Positions 10,824 through 21,166 of a DNA stretch of 37,222 bases are shown one piece after another. Position numbers and translations under genes: made by a program. The stretch comes from Saprolegnia diclina VS20. Lineage: Eukaryota; Oomycota; Saprolegniomycetes; Saprolegniales; Saprolegniaceae. Below the pieces are notes generated by a model. That model saw nothing but the letters and a program-made list of their open reading frames with translations, had not been told where the DNA came from and ran no database searches. The stretch spans positions 523,405 through 560,626 of the forward strand of contig NW_008246092.1 in assembly GCF_000281045.1 (NCBI RefSeq), given 5' to 3'. Positions within the stretch are counted from its first letter, which is position 1. Each line of letters begins with the position of its first letter.

Positions 10824-12058
10824 TTATCGTTTGCAAAGGTTATACAAAAGTGCAATCTCGGCTGCATACGCCTCGTCATCAACGACCGGCGTCTCGAGGA
10901 TCATCGGAACATCGTTGAAGCGCGGATCGTTCATAAGCAGCTCAAAGGCGCCGAGTCCAATGTGGCCCTTGCCAATGGCTTCGTGGCGGTCGGCGTGGCA
11001 GCCAAGCACGCCTTTCGAGTCGTTGAGGTGCAGCGCCTTGAGGTACTGCAAGCCGACCGTCTCGTCGAACGTCGTCATTGTCGCCTCGTACCTACACGTA
11101 GTGTATGTCCAGGACACCAGGACGAGAATGATTGATGCGTATACGCGTCTTTGATGTCCCAACCCGCGGCAAAGGCGTGGCACGTGTCCAAGCACACGCC
11201 AATGCGGTCGGCGTGCTGCGCTGGAATACGGTCGAGGATGCCGCGCAGCTCGGAAAAGTGGCCACCAATCGTCGAGCTACACCACATACTCCTCTAAGAA
11301 CGGAGTGCAACGCAGTCGCGACGCACCCTTGGCAGCTCATGTTTTCAACCAAGATGGTCACGCGAGACGTCGCCTGCAAGACGCCCGCAATACTCTCGGC
11401 GATCCGGTCCAAGCACGCGTCGATCGAGATGGCGCCGCGCGTCGAGCCCGGATGGAAGTTGTAGAGCGAGAGACCGAGTTGCTCACAGCGCAAGACTTCA
11501 TCGAGGAGCCCTACGCCCAGAAGCGCCATCACATTTTGGCCGCGGCGCTGAGAACGCACCCGCGCGGCTCTTTGCGAGCGTCGCGTCGTCGGGCGATCCG
11601 CAGTTGAGGAGGTAGCTTCCGTGTGGCACGACATCGCCCGGAGCGTAGCCAAAGTCGCGCATCGCTTGTTTAAACGCGTCAATCGTTGCCGGCTCCAGTG
11701 GTTTGCATGCCCACGTGCGCTGGGACCGCGTGAAGAGTGCGAATGCCCGGGCACCGATCTTTGCTGCGTTAAAGACCGCGTTCTCCAAGCCACCTGCGCT
11801 AGAAACGTGCGCGCCAAGAAGCTTGTTCGTGTGCATTGTTGCTTCTCGACGAGCCTGGAGCGTTGCGAGGCTCTGCGCGCGGTCGCTGGCAACCGCCGCT
11901 TCCTTGGCCAGGCGCTTGGCAGCGACCTTGGACTCCTTGGGCGGGATAGCCGAGCGCGTCACCGTATTTGCCTTCTTGGGCACTGATGTATCTGCCATTG
12001 CCATGCTTGGCCCGATGGATGGCGCCTTGCGGGCCAAGACGCACAAGCTTCGCCGCAT
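10824..12058 (-). CDS. Endonuclease IV (AP endonuclease, Apn1/Nfo family)
   Basis: Four exons: 12058-11560, 11510-11327, 11276-11145, 11091-10824; introns 49, 50 and 53 nt; 360 residues. It incises DNA 5' of abasic sites and removes blocked 3' ends in base-excision repair, using a trinuclear zinc centre. The metal-ligand motifs of the family are all visible in order: LLGAHVSSAGG, PHGSYLLN, FHPGS, VENMSCQG, CLDTCHAFAAG, LHLND, DRHEAIGKGHIG and ILETP. The first ATG (12058) gives MRRSLCVLARKAP, which resembles a mitochondrial presequence; a second ATG at 12004 starts MADTSVPKK and is followed by a Lys-rich stretch that could be nuclear-targeting. Dual targeting from two starts is inference. It shares a 480-bp divergent promoter with the mL46 gene. 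Confidence 0.95.
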
Positions 12059-12359
12059 TCTCGATGTGGCAGGTTGCACTTATTTTAACCGAGTATTACT
12101 CAGTACGCTAAACATAGGTTTAATTGGATCGCGTTTCGATGCGTCTGCACAACGCGTGCTCGTGGATCGGGCTCATGCCGCGTTCGCTTCACGCCTTCCA
12201 CGTCGATATCTGCATATACAATAGACGGTCATGCGGCAGCGCGCTACGGACCAGCGCACTTGTCCACTCGGCAAACGCTTTGCGCGCGTCGCCTCGAGGT
12301 CGTTTAAACTCGATTTAACGTCCCGAACCGTTTCGAATCCAAAGTGGATACTTTGATAC

Positions 12360-12371
12360 GATTGGCTAAAA
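12360..12371 (-). promoter_or_regulatory. CCAAT box within direct repeat, copy 1
   Basis: The minus strand reads TTTTAGCCAATC. The same 12-mer recurs at 12412-12423. AGCCAATC matches the NF-Y consensus; binding is inferred. Confidence 0.45.
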
Positions 12372-12411
12372 TGCATGGCATTTCTCGCATCAATGGGCCA
12401 TTGCGTATGGA

Positions 12412-12423
12412 GATTGGCTAAAA
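12412..12423 (-). promoter_or_regulatory. CCAAT box within direct repeat, copy 2
   Basis: Second perfect copy of the 12-mer, 116 bp upstream of the mL46 start codon. Same reasoning as copy 1. Confidence 0.45.
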
Positions 12424-12538
12424 GTCGCTGTATTTCCACCAATGCACGGTGACTGCTGTTCGGGGTTGGGGGACGTGTCGCCGCCAGTGGTTGGCGTCGA
12501 GGCCGGGCTTTTAGTCGGTAATAATATTTGGTCCTGCG

Positions 12539-13433
12539 ATGCAACGCTTCGTGCAGACGCTCTCCGCCCGGTCCTTCGCGACGAAGACGAGCAAGCTCCC
12601 GAAGCGCCTGGTCAAGCCGGCCAACGCCAAGGAGCCGCACCGCGCGCGTGGTCCGTCCAAGTACGTCAACAAGCTGCTGCCGATCGTGGACGATGGCAAG
12701 ACGTACCGCCTTGTGTGCGCGCCGGTCCTGGAGCGCCTGCCCGTGATCCTGCCCGACTTGGAGCAATGGGAAGAAGACTACATGCGCATGAAGCACAAGA
12801 TTGAGCTCAAGACGGCGCAGGTACCATTGCGCGCAATATGGCTAGCGACATGGGCTCATGCGATTTGCGATTGCGTAGCGCCTGCCCAAGGACTTTTGGT
12901 TTGCCGAGCCGGGCTCCGTCGAGGTCGAGCCCGAGGAGGCGCCGTTCCTTGAGGAGTGGAACGAAGACGAACTCATTGGCGACGGCTTCCAGATTGCCAA
13001 GCGCGAGACGGAGGACGACGCAGCCAACAACCGCCACTCGCTCAACCGCGCGTTGAAGCAGCGTGTGTTCTTGATCGTGCAGGACAAGACCTCTGGCAAG
13101 TGGTTCTTCCCCACGACCGAAAAGGACGACGCCGAGACGATGAAGGACGCTGCGTTCCGCGAACTCTCGACCGTTGTTGGCGCCTCGTTGGAAGCGTACC
13201 CTGTCGGCAACGCGCCGATGGGCTACCTGAAGGTCATGCACGAAGACGACCCGACCTTTGACGGCAAGGTGCACGGCACCAAGGTCTTCTTCTACAAGTC
13301 GCAGCTCGCGGGTGGCGACGTCGAGCTCAACACAGAAAAGGCCGGCGACTACCTGTGGGTCACACAGGCCGAGCTGGCAGAGTATTTGGACGCCGACGTT
13401 GCGGACTACGTCACCAAGATGGTGCCCCCGTAA
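12539..13433 (+). CDS. MRPL46: Mitochondrial large-subunit ribosomal protein mL46 (MRPL46)
   Basis: Two exons, 12539-12820 and 12879-13433, with a 58-nt intron (GTACCA...GTAG); 278 residues. mL46 is a Nudix-fold structural protein of the mitochondrial ribosome large subunit. The N-terminus MQRFVQTLSARSFATKTS is a typical mitochondrial presequence with an RSFA cleavage-like site. Then come a helical linker (DLEQWEEDYMRMKHKIELK) and the Nudix-like part containing GKWFFPTTEKDDAETMKDAA and AFRELSTVVG, where the true Nudix box (GX5EX7REUXEEXGU) has decayed, as expected for this non-enzymatic homologue. Family length is similar (about 280). Assignment is by motif layout rather than a database search. 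Confidence 0.88.
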
Positions 13434-13941
13434 GCCGTAGACGTAGTTCAAAAGTTGCCAGCAAGACCCCGACACCTTTGTTAATAGAACCCTTAGATTT
13501 TGACTGCAGTGACGCGAGCACTGCGATCCATGCTTCCTGAAGCTTCTCTAGACTAGTCCGTCGCCAACAATGCGAGCGCCCTCGACACCTCGCTAGCACT
13601 TGCTGCCTCGTCGTCGCCGAGTCCAGTGACCTGCATGGCGCTGTCATCGAGAGCATGCAGGCCCTTCCGTGGTGCTGTCAGTATTGCAGTTGGGCTGGTG
13701 TTGACGCTGGAGTGGCGTTGTCGGTGGTGGCCGCCTGGTCTGGTTGGGGTTGCACCTGGGAGATTCCTCGGTTGTTTTCGCAAGGTTGCTGGACAATGCA
13801 TTGGATTGGCCAGCTAAGATTTTATGTTTAGCTGGCGAATCAAAACCGCGAATTCCATTATGTAGGGCTCCAATCGGAGGCGGCGAATCTTGCGATGGAC
13901 ATGCATTTGCATTTTCGACCGACAACGAAGACGAGACCGAT
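13434..13941. other. intergenic: mL46 3' flank and mtaD-like promoter
   Basis: 508 bases. The frame of the downstream amidohydrolase is open upstream of its ATG back to about 13744 but has no earlier ATG. A minus-strand frame ending at 13553 has a coding-like last 30 residues but no start or splice model that I could support. Confidence 0.4.
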
Positions 13942-15694
13942 ATGACTGGCGTGGACTTGATCGTCGTGGGCCGACACGTGGTCCCGGTGGTGCCCGAAGG
14001 CGTCGTCCTTGAGAACCACGCGCTCGTCATCGCGAGCGGCGTCATCGTCGACATCCTTCCGGCGGACGACGCGCTGGCCAAGTACGCGGCGAAGGAGGTC
14101 GTGCGCCTCGACGAGCACATTTTGATGCCTGGCATGGTCAACGCGCACACGCACGCGTCCATGACGCTTCTTCGCGGCCTCGTACGCTCGCCACGTCATC
14201 GCCTTCTCGTCTCTGACCGACTTGATAGGCCGATGACAAGCCGCTCTGCAACTGGTTGATGGAAGACATCTTTCCGGCCGAGGGCAAGTTTGTCAGCGAC
14301 GAGTTTGTCCGCGACGGGTACCACCATGCGATGCATCATCCTTTCTCATGCTGCGTGCAGGACGCTCCACTCGGCCGCCGAGATGCTTCGGTCGGGCACG
14401 ACGTGCGCCAACGAAATGTACTTCTTCCCGGATGCGGCCATTCAGACGTTCGAGACCGTTGGCATGCGTGCGCTCGTGGGGCAGATCGCGATGGAGTTTC
14501 CGACCGCGTACGGCTCGGGCCCGGACGACTACTTCACCAAGGCCCGCGCCATGTTTGCCAAGCACAAGGACTCGAAGCTTGTACTGCGACCACCAGCCAT
14601 GAGAATCAAGAGGAAGAGACTCACGTGTCTTGTTGCTGCATGTAGGTCAAGCTCAGCCTCTGCCCGCACGCGCCGTACACGGTCTCGGACGCGACGTTCG
14701 CCAAGGTCAAGGCCCTCTCGGACGAGTCCAACGTGCGCGTGCACCTCCACTTGCACGAGACCGAGGGCGAGTGCTGCGACAGCGAGACCAAGACGCCGTC
14801 GATGCTGTGCCACCAGAGCCCGGAAAAGTGCCGTCCGCTCCAGGTAGACAGATCGCCGCGTACTTTGATGAACGCGATGGCTCATGTGAGGCTGTAGAAC
14901 ATGCAGCGCCTCGGCATTTTGAACGACAAGCTCATTGCAGCGCACATGACGCAGCTCACGGACGCCGAGATTGACCAAGTGGCCGCCGCGGGCACGAGCG
15001 TCGCGCACTGCCCGTCGTCCAACCTCAAGCTCGCGTCGGGTATCTGCCGCGTCTCGGACCTCCTTGCCAAGGGCGTCAACGTTGCGATTGGCACGGATGG
15101 TGCGGCGAGCAACAACACGCTCAACATGTTTGCCGAGATGAAGCTGGCGGCGATCCTCGCCAAGGCCGAATCCAAAGAGTGCACGAGGTACTTTACACCA
15201 GTTCTTCGACATACTAGTACTGGCGACTCACGGACGATGTGTGGTGTAGCGTGCCGGCAGCGACTGCACTGCGCATGGCGACGCTCAACGGCGCCAAGGC
15301 GGTCGGCATGGACCACATCATCGGGTCCCTCGAAGTCGGCAAGGTGCGGAACATGGCGTCAACCTCGGGCATGTGATGTTCATGATGATGGACATGTAGC
15401 ACGCCGATATCGTTGCCGTCGCCGCCGACTCCATCGAGATGCTTCCGATGTACAACGCGATTAGCCACCTCGTCTACGTCGCGGGCCGTGAGCAGTACGT
15501 TCCTCGAAGCGAGGCGAAGGAAAGGGTGTTGATACGGCGCTGTGTGTAGCGTCTCGGATGTCTGGGTCGCGGGCCAGCGTTTGTTGAAGGACCGGACGCT
15601 CACGACCATCGACGAGGCGGTCGTCAAGAGCCACTGCAAGAAGTGGTACAGCGCCATCAGCTCGCACCACGCCGAGATGCAACAGACCCAGTAA
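13942..15694 (+). CDS. MtaD-like amidohydrolase (methylthioadenosine/S-adenosylhomocysteine deaminase or related)
   Basis: Eight exons: 13942-14181, 14229-14317, 14361-14580, 14646-14843, 14898-15187, 15250-15343, 15400-15494, 15550-15694; introns 43-65 nt; 456 residues. It is a metal-dependent TIM-barrel hydrolase of the TRZ/ATZ/MtaD group, which deaminates adenosine-type thioethers or related amines. Motifs in order: MPGMVNAHTHASM (ligand His69 and His71), LSLCPHAPYTVSD, HLHLHETEGE, AHMTQLTDAEI, AHCPSSNLKL, GTDGAASNN (metal Asp), VPAATALRMATLNGAKA, GSLEVGK and VSDVWVAGQRLL. This series follows bacterial MtaD closely throughout, so a role in salvaging methylthioadenosine or S-adenosylhomocysteine is likely; guanine-deaminase or atrazine-hydrolase relatives share the fold. 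Eight introns in a bacterial-like gene argue against recent transfer. Confidence 0.92.
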
Positions 15695-16556
15695 GTGGAC
15701 TTGTGTGTGGCGTCTTCATCCAAAGTGTCTTGTGCGTCGGGTACTGGAGCAATCGTGTGAAACCCGCTTGTTTGTTTCCTGCGTATGACGTGGCACAACC
15801 ACACGTCTTTACCACGTTACAAAAATACACACGCAGACTTGCAGAGTCCAGCATGGATACGTTGATAGCTGGGCAAACGAGGGAAGGTATGCCGGTGCGG
15901 AATGGCTTTGCAGTGAATGTGCCACTGCAGGATGTGACGGAGGTACACTGTTCGATCCCCAAAGGTCCAACATACAGAAATCTGGCCCGCAGATTTTTAT
16001 TGTTTTCCAGCCTTTTGTGAAAACGACTGCAGACGATAGCAATGCTCGAGAAGACGACGTCGCTAGCCGAGGCATGCTAATGAGCATAGTGGTGCCTTGC
16101 TAGGACGCAAGCAGCGGAACGGTTCTCCAGGCCCCCGTGTAACTAGTTAGCGTGCACGCTAGCGTCCTTATTCTTGACACAGAGCTTTTGGTTCCGCCAT
16201 CATACGCGAAGAGACGAGGCTGCAGCAGTAGACTGCTCAGTGTTATGACTACTCATCGTCATGCGTCCGAGACTGCAATACGGAGAAACCTGACGACCAC
16301 CGTCGTCGACCGACTCGCATACGTAGCAACGGCGTCAGGTCCCGATGGTCGCTACACAAGCCTCCGCGCAGTCCAGATCTCGAACGCCGCACTGCACGAT
16401 GGGTACGTCTGCTATACATCCCGGCGCCACCGCGTCCCAAGCCTCCGTAATGACGCTGCCTTCAGTACTCGCCGAGGCCATCCTCGACCTACTACACCTC
16501 AAACTGCCCATAGAAAAAATGCTCATGTATGCTTGTTCTCAAATCGCACTCGACGA
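15695..16556. other. intergenic between convergent mtaD-like and chitin synthase genes
   Basis: 862 bases. No recognisable gene. A short minus-strand frame at 16335-16481 (49 codons from ATG) is the only coding-like piece. No RNA gene or repeat was identified. Confidence 0.4.
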
Positions 16557-19094
16557 CTAAGCGCTGTGGCGCAGGACCTTGGAGCTGTCGAGTGCGCCAA
16601 AGCCGTCTTGGTCCTTGACCTTCTCCTTCTTTTGCTTGCGCTTGGCCATGCCGCCCGAGCAGAGACAGAGCTTGAGGAGGACCCAGTCGCGGCCCGTCGC
16701 GACCACAAACGCGATCGACCCGAGGAGGCGCGTGACGTTGAAGAGCGCGATAAATAAAAACAGGCTCGGCAAAAAGACGTTGGCGCCGACAAAGTAGATG
16801 CACGTCATGATGAGCAGCGCGTTCGAAATGAGCCAAAAGAGCAGCGTGTACGACCGGAACGAGTCGAAGCGGCGCTTGACCTGGTCCGCGACGACTGCGT
16901 CATGGCGCGCAGCTGCCTCGGCGGCCTTGCGCTGCGCAACGAGGTCGCTGTAGCCGCCCGACCCGAGGCGCTGGCCGCCACCTTTCAGTGGGCCGTGGCC
17001 CGCACTGTCGCCGAGGCCCTTTGTGCCCCAACTCAGATCTTGAATGTTGCAGAATGCGTAGATCATGAGGATGTTGATGGTCGTCGGCAGCATCACGAGG
17101 TACTGGACAAAGGTAAAGACGACGTGGTGGAGCTCGAAATGGAAGGCGGCCGCGATGAAGTAGACGCCAAAGGTCGCGGCGAGGAGCACAATGTTGAAGG
17201 GCGACATGCCGTTGTGCGACGAGAGCGAGCAGACCGAGAAGAAGACGGCCGTGATGACCACGACCGCGTAAAAGACCGAGAGGAACGTGTAGAGCCACTG
17301 GACGTGCTTGGGCTTGTTGCCAAGGCCAAAGACGATCTGCACCATGATCAAGAACGCGTAGACGATGTTGAAGATGGACATGGCCATCGAGTGGTGGTCG
17401 TCGTACCACTCTTCCGAGTCCCAGAAGGGCAATTTCGACTTCTTGAGCGTCGTAAAGACCACGTAGTACACCGAGAGGTAGAAGAAGCCGCACATGAACC
17501 AGCCAAAGAAGAGCTGGACGAGCAGCTGAAAGTACTGGATCATAAGCCCGGCTTTCGTCAAGATCGAGTGGTTCGTGTGCGAGTAGAGCCGGCCCCACTG
17601 CACGATCGAGTAGAGCATCGCAAAGAACGAGCCGTTGAGCCAGCGACGGCGCTGCGCCATCAAATCCACGAGCGTCGACGGCACGTCCGTGCGAGCGACC
17701 GCGTCCTTGATGTACTTGAGCTTCCACGCGCCATTCGTGCGCGCGAGGAGCTCAAAGCACAAAATACGGTCTTCGGCGAGGTACATGTTGCCATAGAACG
17801 GCCCGAGCTCGGCCATGTCGGTCGTGAGGCTCTTAAAGTACGCTTGGAGCGGCGCGCCCTTGATGGCCGCAAACCGGTAGGCTGAGAACGCACCGGGCAA
17901 GACCGAGACAAAGCCAAAGCACGACTCGGTCGCCTTGTCGAGGAGGTTCGACACCTTGTACTCAAAGTGCTGCGTCGCGATGACAAAGTTCCAGAGGTTC
18001 GGGATCGGCCGGCTCACGGCAATCTCGCCGCAGACGCCGCCAATGTCGGCCTTCATCTCGAGCGTCGCGAGGAGCTTGTACAAGGCGGCCTTTGTCGGCA
18101 GTGTCCCGACATCGAGGAGGATGTTGTACTCGGGGTCGACTTGGTTGCAAAAGGCGTTGAAGAACCAGAGGTGCGAGTTGAGCTTCCCCGCATTGTGCTC
18201 CTTGAGCGCATACACCATCTGCAGCGGCGGGTAGTCGGCGCCGATCGTCGAGTTGTTGCTCATGATGACGCTCTGCTTGTTGTGCGGGTCCTTGGCGAGA
18301 CGCACCGTGCGTTCGAAAAGGTGCATTTGCGTGGCGGCGCCGGACGAGAAGATCGTCATCGCGTCCTCGTTGAAGACGCCAATTTCGCGCAGAAACGACG
18401 TCGCGGACGGGTTGGCCTTGGTGCGGCCGTCCGAGACGATGCACACGACGATGTTTTGCCAGGCGTCGTCGCCTTCGTAGCCCGGCAGCGCGTTCTTCTG
18501 GATGTACTTGACGTTGTTGCACACTTTTCGGAGCGTCTGCGCGAGCTCGGCGCCGTCTTCGTTGTACATGGTGATGACGAGCATCATGGTCGGCTTCCGG
18601 CCGCGCGTGACGCACTGCATGCGGTAGCCGTCGAGGGTAAAGTTGATCGGGTTGACCGTGGCTACGGGTGTGTAGCTGAGCTCGGCTGCTTCTTCGTAGT
18701 GCTCGCCGCCCTCGTACTCTTTCGTGAACGGAATTTGGATCCCGCGGCAGTTGCGCGATGGCAATGGGCCGGCCCGGCCGTTCTCGAGCCAGATCGAAAG
18801 CTCTTCGGCCCACCCAATGACCTCTTGCGACTTGGCCAAGAGCATTTGGCTCACATCGTCGTCGTTTTGCTCGGCCACGATGAGCAAGCACTCGCCGGCG
18901 TTCACAAAGCAGTTGATGGCCTCGCTGTAGAACATGTCGTACTCGGCGCGGACGCCACGCTCAATGTAGCGGAAGGCGTCGACGGTCGTAACGCAGTCGT
19001 TGTCATTGCGGACGTGGCTACCCACGCGCGTCGAGCGCACGGACGGCCGGCGCGCGATCGCGGGCAGACCCGTGCTCAGTTGGCTGCTCACCAT
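16557..19094 (-). CDS. Chitin synthase with N-terminal MIT-type domain
   Basis: A single exon of 845 residues from the ATG at 19094. It is a family-2 membrane glycosyltransferase that polymerises UDP-GlcNAc into chitin and extrudes it through the plasma membrane. The N-terminal helical region, residues about 38-110 (VDAFRYIERGVRAEYDMFY through AEELSIWL), matches the MIT domain typical of oomycete chitin synthases and thought to act in trafficking. Catalytic features are visible: the VITMYNED start of the GT-A domain, a DVGT motif, EDR at 441-443 (catalytic base region) and QRRRW at 481-485 (chain-binding). About seven hydrophobic helices follow, with a Gly-rich loop before the last two. An earlier in-frame ATG at 19205 would add 37 residues (MYYFIARQ...), but that sequence resembles a leader with a TTTATAG splice acceptor, so 19094 is preferred. 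Confidence 0.97.
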   Translation of the reverse strand: MVSSQLSTGLPAIARRPSVRSTRVGSHVRNDNDCVTTVDAFRYIERGVRAEYDMFYSEAINCFVNAGECLLIVAEQNDDDVSQMLLAKSQEVIGWAEELSIWLENGRAGPLPSRNCRGIQIPFTKEYEGGEHYEEAAELSYTPVATVNPINFTLDGYRMQCVTRGRKPTMMLVITMYNEDGAELAQTLRKVCNNVKYIQKNALPGYEGDDAWQNIVVCIVSDGRTKANPSATSFLREIGVFNEDAMTIFSSGAATQMHLFERTVRLAKDPHNKQSVIMSNNSTIGADYPPLQMVYALKEHNAGKLNSHLWFFNAFCNQVDPEYNILLDVGTLPTKAALYKLLATLEMKADIGGVCGEIAVSRPIPNLWNFVIATQHFEYKVSNLLDKATESCFGFVSVLPGAFSAYRFAAIKGAPLQAYFKSLTTDMAELGPFYGNMYLAEDRILCFELLARTNGAWKLKYIKDAVARTDVPSTLVDLMAQRRRWLNGSFFAMLYSIVQWGRLYSHTNHSILTKAGLMIQYFQLLVQLFFGWFMCGFFYLSVYYVVFTTLKKSKLPFWDSEEWYDDHHSMAMSIFNIVYAFLIMVQIVFGLGNKPKHVQWLYTFLSVFYAVVVITAVFFSVCSLSSHNGMSPFNIVLLAATFGVYFIAAAFHFELHHVVFTFVQYLVMLPTTINILMIYAFCNIQDLSWGTKGLGDSAGHGPLKGGGQRLGSGGYSDLVAQRKAAEAAARHDAVVADQVKRRFDSFRSYTLLFWLISNALLIMTCIYFVGANVFLPSLFLFIALFNVTRLLGSIAFVVATGRDWVLLKLCLCSGGMAKRKQKKEKVKDQDGFGALDSSKVLRHSA

Positions 19095-19952
19095 CGTCGT
19101 CCTAGCGTGGTCAGTTGGCGAATAAGCTGCGAAAGACGGTGTTGTTACTACACATGTGAGGGCCGGTGCTGGTGCCACCGCCTGTCGAGCTATAAAATAA
19201 TACATACAAACATACAGTCAAGAACCACCGATGCAATTAAAATTTGGCGAGAAATTTTGAATTTCCCACCACATGGCGCGTCAATGTGTGTTTTTCGTTT
19301 TTCACAGCACGTTGCGTTAGCACTGCCACTGTCGGGAGGCAGCACTTCTCGTCACAAACAAGGTCGTGCCGCCACCTTGTTCATCCTCGTCGTACCGCGT
19401 ACTGCAGTACGTCGTTGTCACCGTGTATACCAAATCGGGCTGTTTGATGACAGCGACTGGCGACAGGGCCAATTCGAAGAAGCCAGTGATCGAATATCAG
19501 CCGGTGGGATCTCTTTTGCACGCCCACATACACGCACGTGTGTTTCTTCGCTTCAAGGGATCGAAGGCGACCTGCGCCCCTCGGCCTACACACCTAGGTA
19601 CCGGTACCGTTTGACGCCAAGCGTGCATGCTGCCCTTGACACTACAGCACGTGCTGTACCTGTATGGCCTCCGCTTATTGACCTAGTGTACGGACGCGGC
19701 TTTGAACTGTGAAAACACACACACCCATTTCCCACGTGTGAATCTCTTCGGGTGGTGTGTAACGCAGGGTGGAATGTATTTTTTCTCAGTCGCATGAATT
19801 TGCGCCGGTCGCGATACAATTTCCAAGCCTATTTGCGATCCTTTAAAAAAGTGCAAGCGCCCCGTGCGATCGTGACCGGATACCCATCGTATCCGGATCA
19901 ATCGTTCTGGCCGGATACACTCGCACATTATCCGGACGCTCGTGGATCTGCC
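19095..19952. promoter_or_regulatory. Divergent region between chitin synthase and rad9
   Basis: 858 bases between two divergent start codons. An AT-rich tract (about 19190-19260) lies near the chitin synthase end. The rad9 end carries a cluster of CCGGATAC elements, listed separately. Open frames in between look non-coding. Confidence 0.5.
19876..19935. promoter_or_regulatory. Cluster of CCGGATAC elements upstream of rad9
   Basis: CCGGATAC at 19876-19883, its reverse complement GTATCCGG at 19889-19896, CCGGATAC again at 19911-19918, and a 7/8 inverted copy TATCCGG at 19929-19935. Four copies within 60 bp, alternating in orientation, end 17 bp before the rad9 ATG. A factor-binding array is inferred. 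Confidence 0.5.
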
Positions 19953-21166
19953 ATGGCGACCGTGACACTGCGCCTGGGGCAGGAGCAGCTCAAGCCCTTT
20001 GTGAGCGCGATCACATGCGTGAGCAAGGCCGGTAAGGAGATCAGCCTCGAGTGCGACGCCGAGACCATCACGCTCCGCGCGCTCAACGATGCGCACTCGG
20101 CGTCGGCCGAAATCACCTTTGACAGCGGCTTTCTCGACGGCTACACGCCGCCGTCGCTCGCCGGCGACGGCCGCCCGACCGCGCTCGTCAAGTGCACGAC
20201 CATGGCGAGCACGTGGCAGTCAGTCTTCCGTTCGCTCAAGAATGTGCTCTCGATGGAGATTGAGCTTGAGGTCGACGACGGCGACAATGGCGGTGGCCAC
20301 GACGCGGTCGACGCCTCTGTGATTGTGTTTCGCCTTTGCTGCGACAAGCGCATCACCAAGACGCACCGCATCAAGACTACTGACACGCAAACGCTGCGTC
20401 CCATCTTCGACAAGGCGTCGTCGCCGAGCCGGTACGTCGCAATGTAGTTGCAGTGCGAGCTGACGCGTCCGTAGCATCAAGATGCGCCCTTTCCACCTTA
20501 CGACGCTCCTACAGCACATTCATGGCACGGACGAAGTGAGCATGACATGCGGGAAGGACCAAGTCCGGTTCGAGAGCTACTACACCAACCCGCTCGACGG
20601 TACGAAGACGACGTCGCTCCAACATCGTCCACGCAAAGTCTCGTGTGCTGTAGTCAAGAAGCACGTGCACACCGAGACGACGGTCGACACGGCCGAGTTT
20701 ATCGCCTACCTCTTCGAGCCTGGCGAGGATCCGTTGAACGAAGCGGTTGTTCAGCTCATTTTTTGCCTCAAGGAAATTCGGGTACCGGCCGACGCGATAG
20801 AAGAAGCGGTCATCGTCTTGTAGGCGCTGCTCGCTTACTGCGACGCGTGCGGCCTCGCCGAGCTCGTTTTGTACTTTAGCGACGGCGGCAGGTACTACCA
20901 TAGTCAACAGTATAATGTCTGGCATCTCACTACTAGTACGGCTGTAGTCCGATCTTGCTCTCGACCGAGTCGGTGGCGACTGCGTCGTACGGTGCTCAAA
21001 TCGTCTTGTCGACGGTCGCGACACTTCACGCCGGGCCGACCCAAGACGCCGGCCCGTACGCGCGTCCATTGACTAGCATGTTGCGTTGCTTATGCCCACT
21101 AGGTCGCAAGAAGCCGAGTACGAGCACGCTGCCAGGGCAAAAAAGCAGAAGCGGTCGTCGGCCTAA
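19953..21166 (+). CDS. RAD9: Rad9, checkpoint clamp (9-1-1) subunit
   Basis: Six exons: 19953-20431, 20475-20599, 20654-20781, 20824-20891, 20948-21055, 21103-21166; introns 42-56 nt; 323 residues. Rad9 forms a PCNA-like ring with Rad1 and Hus1 that is loaded at DNA damage and activates the ATR-type checkpoint kinase. The order of segments follows animal Rad9: TLRLGQEQLKPFVSAI, SLECDAETITLRALND, WQSVFRSLKNV, KTHRIKTTDTQTLRPIFD, MRPFHLTTLL, then FCLKEIR and the strand pair ELVLYFSDGG / PILLSTE and QIVLSTVATL. After the PCNA fold only about 30 residues remain, ending with a basic stretch AKKQKR that may be a nuclear signal. The long phosphorylated tail of animal and fungal Rad9 is absent in this model. 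The intron at 20600-20653 is in frame and inferred from alignment. Confidence 0.88.

Larger units (their letters stand above)
12059..12538. promoter_or_regulatory. Divergent promoter between endonuclease IV and mL46 genes
   Basis: 480 bases without a convincing gene. It contains a perfect 12-bp direct repeat GATTGGCTAAAA at 12360-12371 and 12412-12423; each copy carries an inverted CCAAT box (AGCCAATC on the minus strand, the NF-Y consensus). An AT-rich stretch lies close to each start codon. Confidence 0.5.

Noticed and set aside
13553-13801. Minus-strand frame between the mL46 and mtaD-like genes
   Set aside because: The last 30 codons look coding-like, but no ATG, upstream exon or domain could be supported.
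16335-16481. Minus-strand 49-codon frame starting MASASTEGSVITEAW
   Set aside because: Too short, no homology recognised, and no splice partner; could be chance.
19366-19614. Plus-strand 82-codon frame in the chitin synthase/rad9 divergent region
   Set aside because: Composition is unlike neighbouring genes and it sits in promoter sequence; no domain.
16900-19712. Long frames on both strands overlapping chitin synthase (275 to 581 codons)
   Set aside because: Antisense or frame-shifted shadows; they start at non-ATG codons in most cases and lack any motif.
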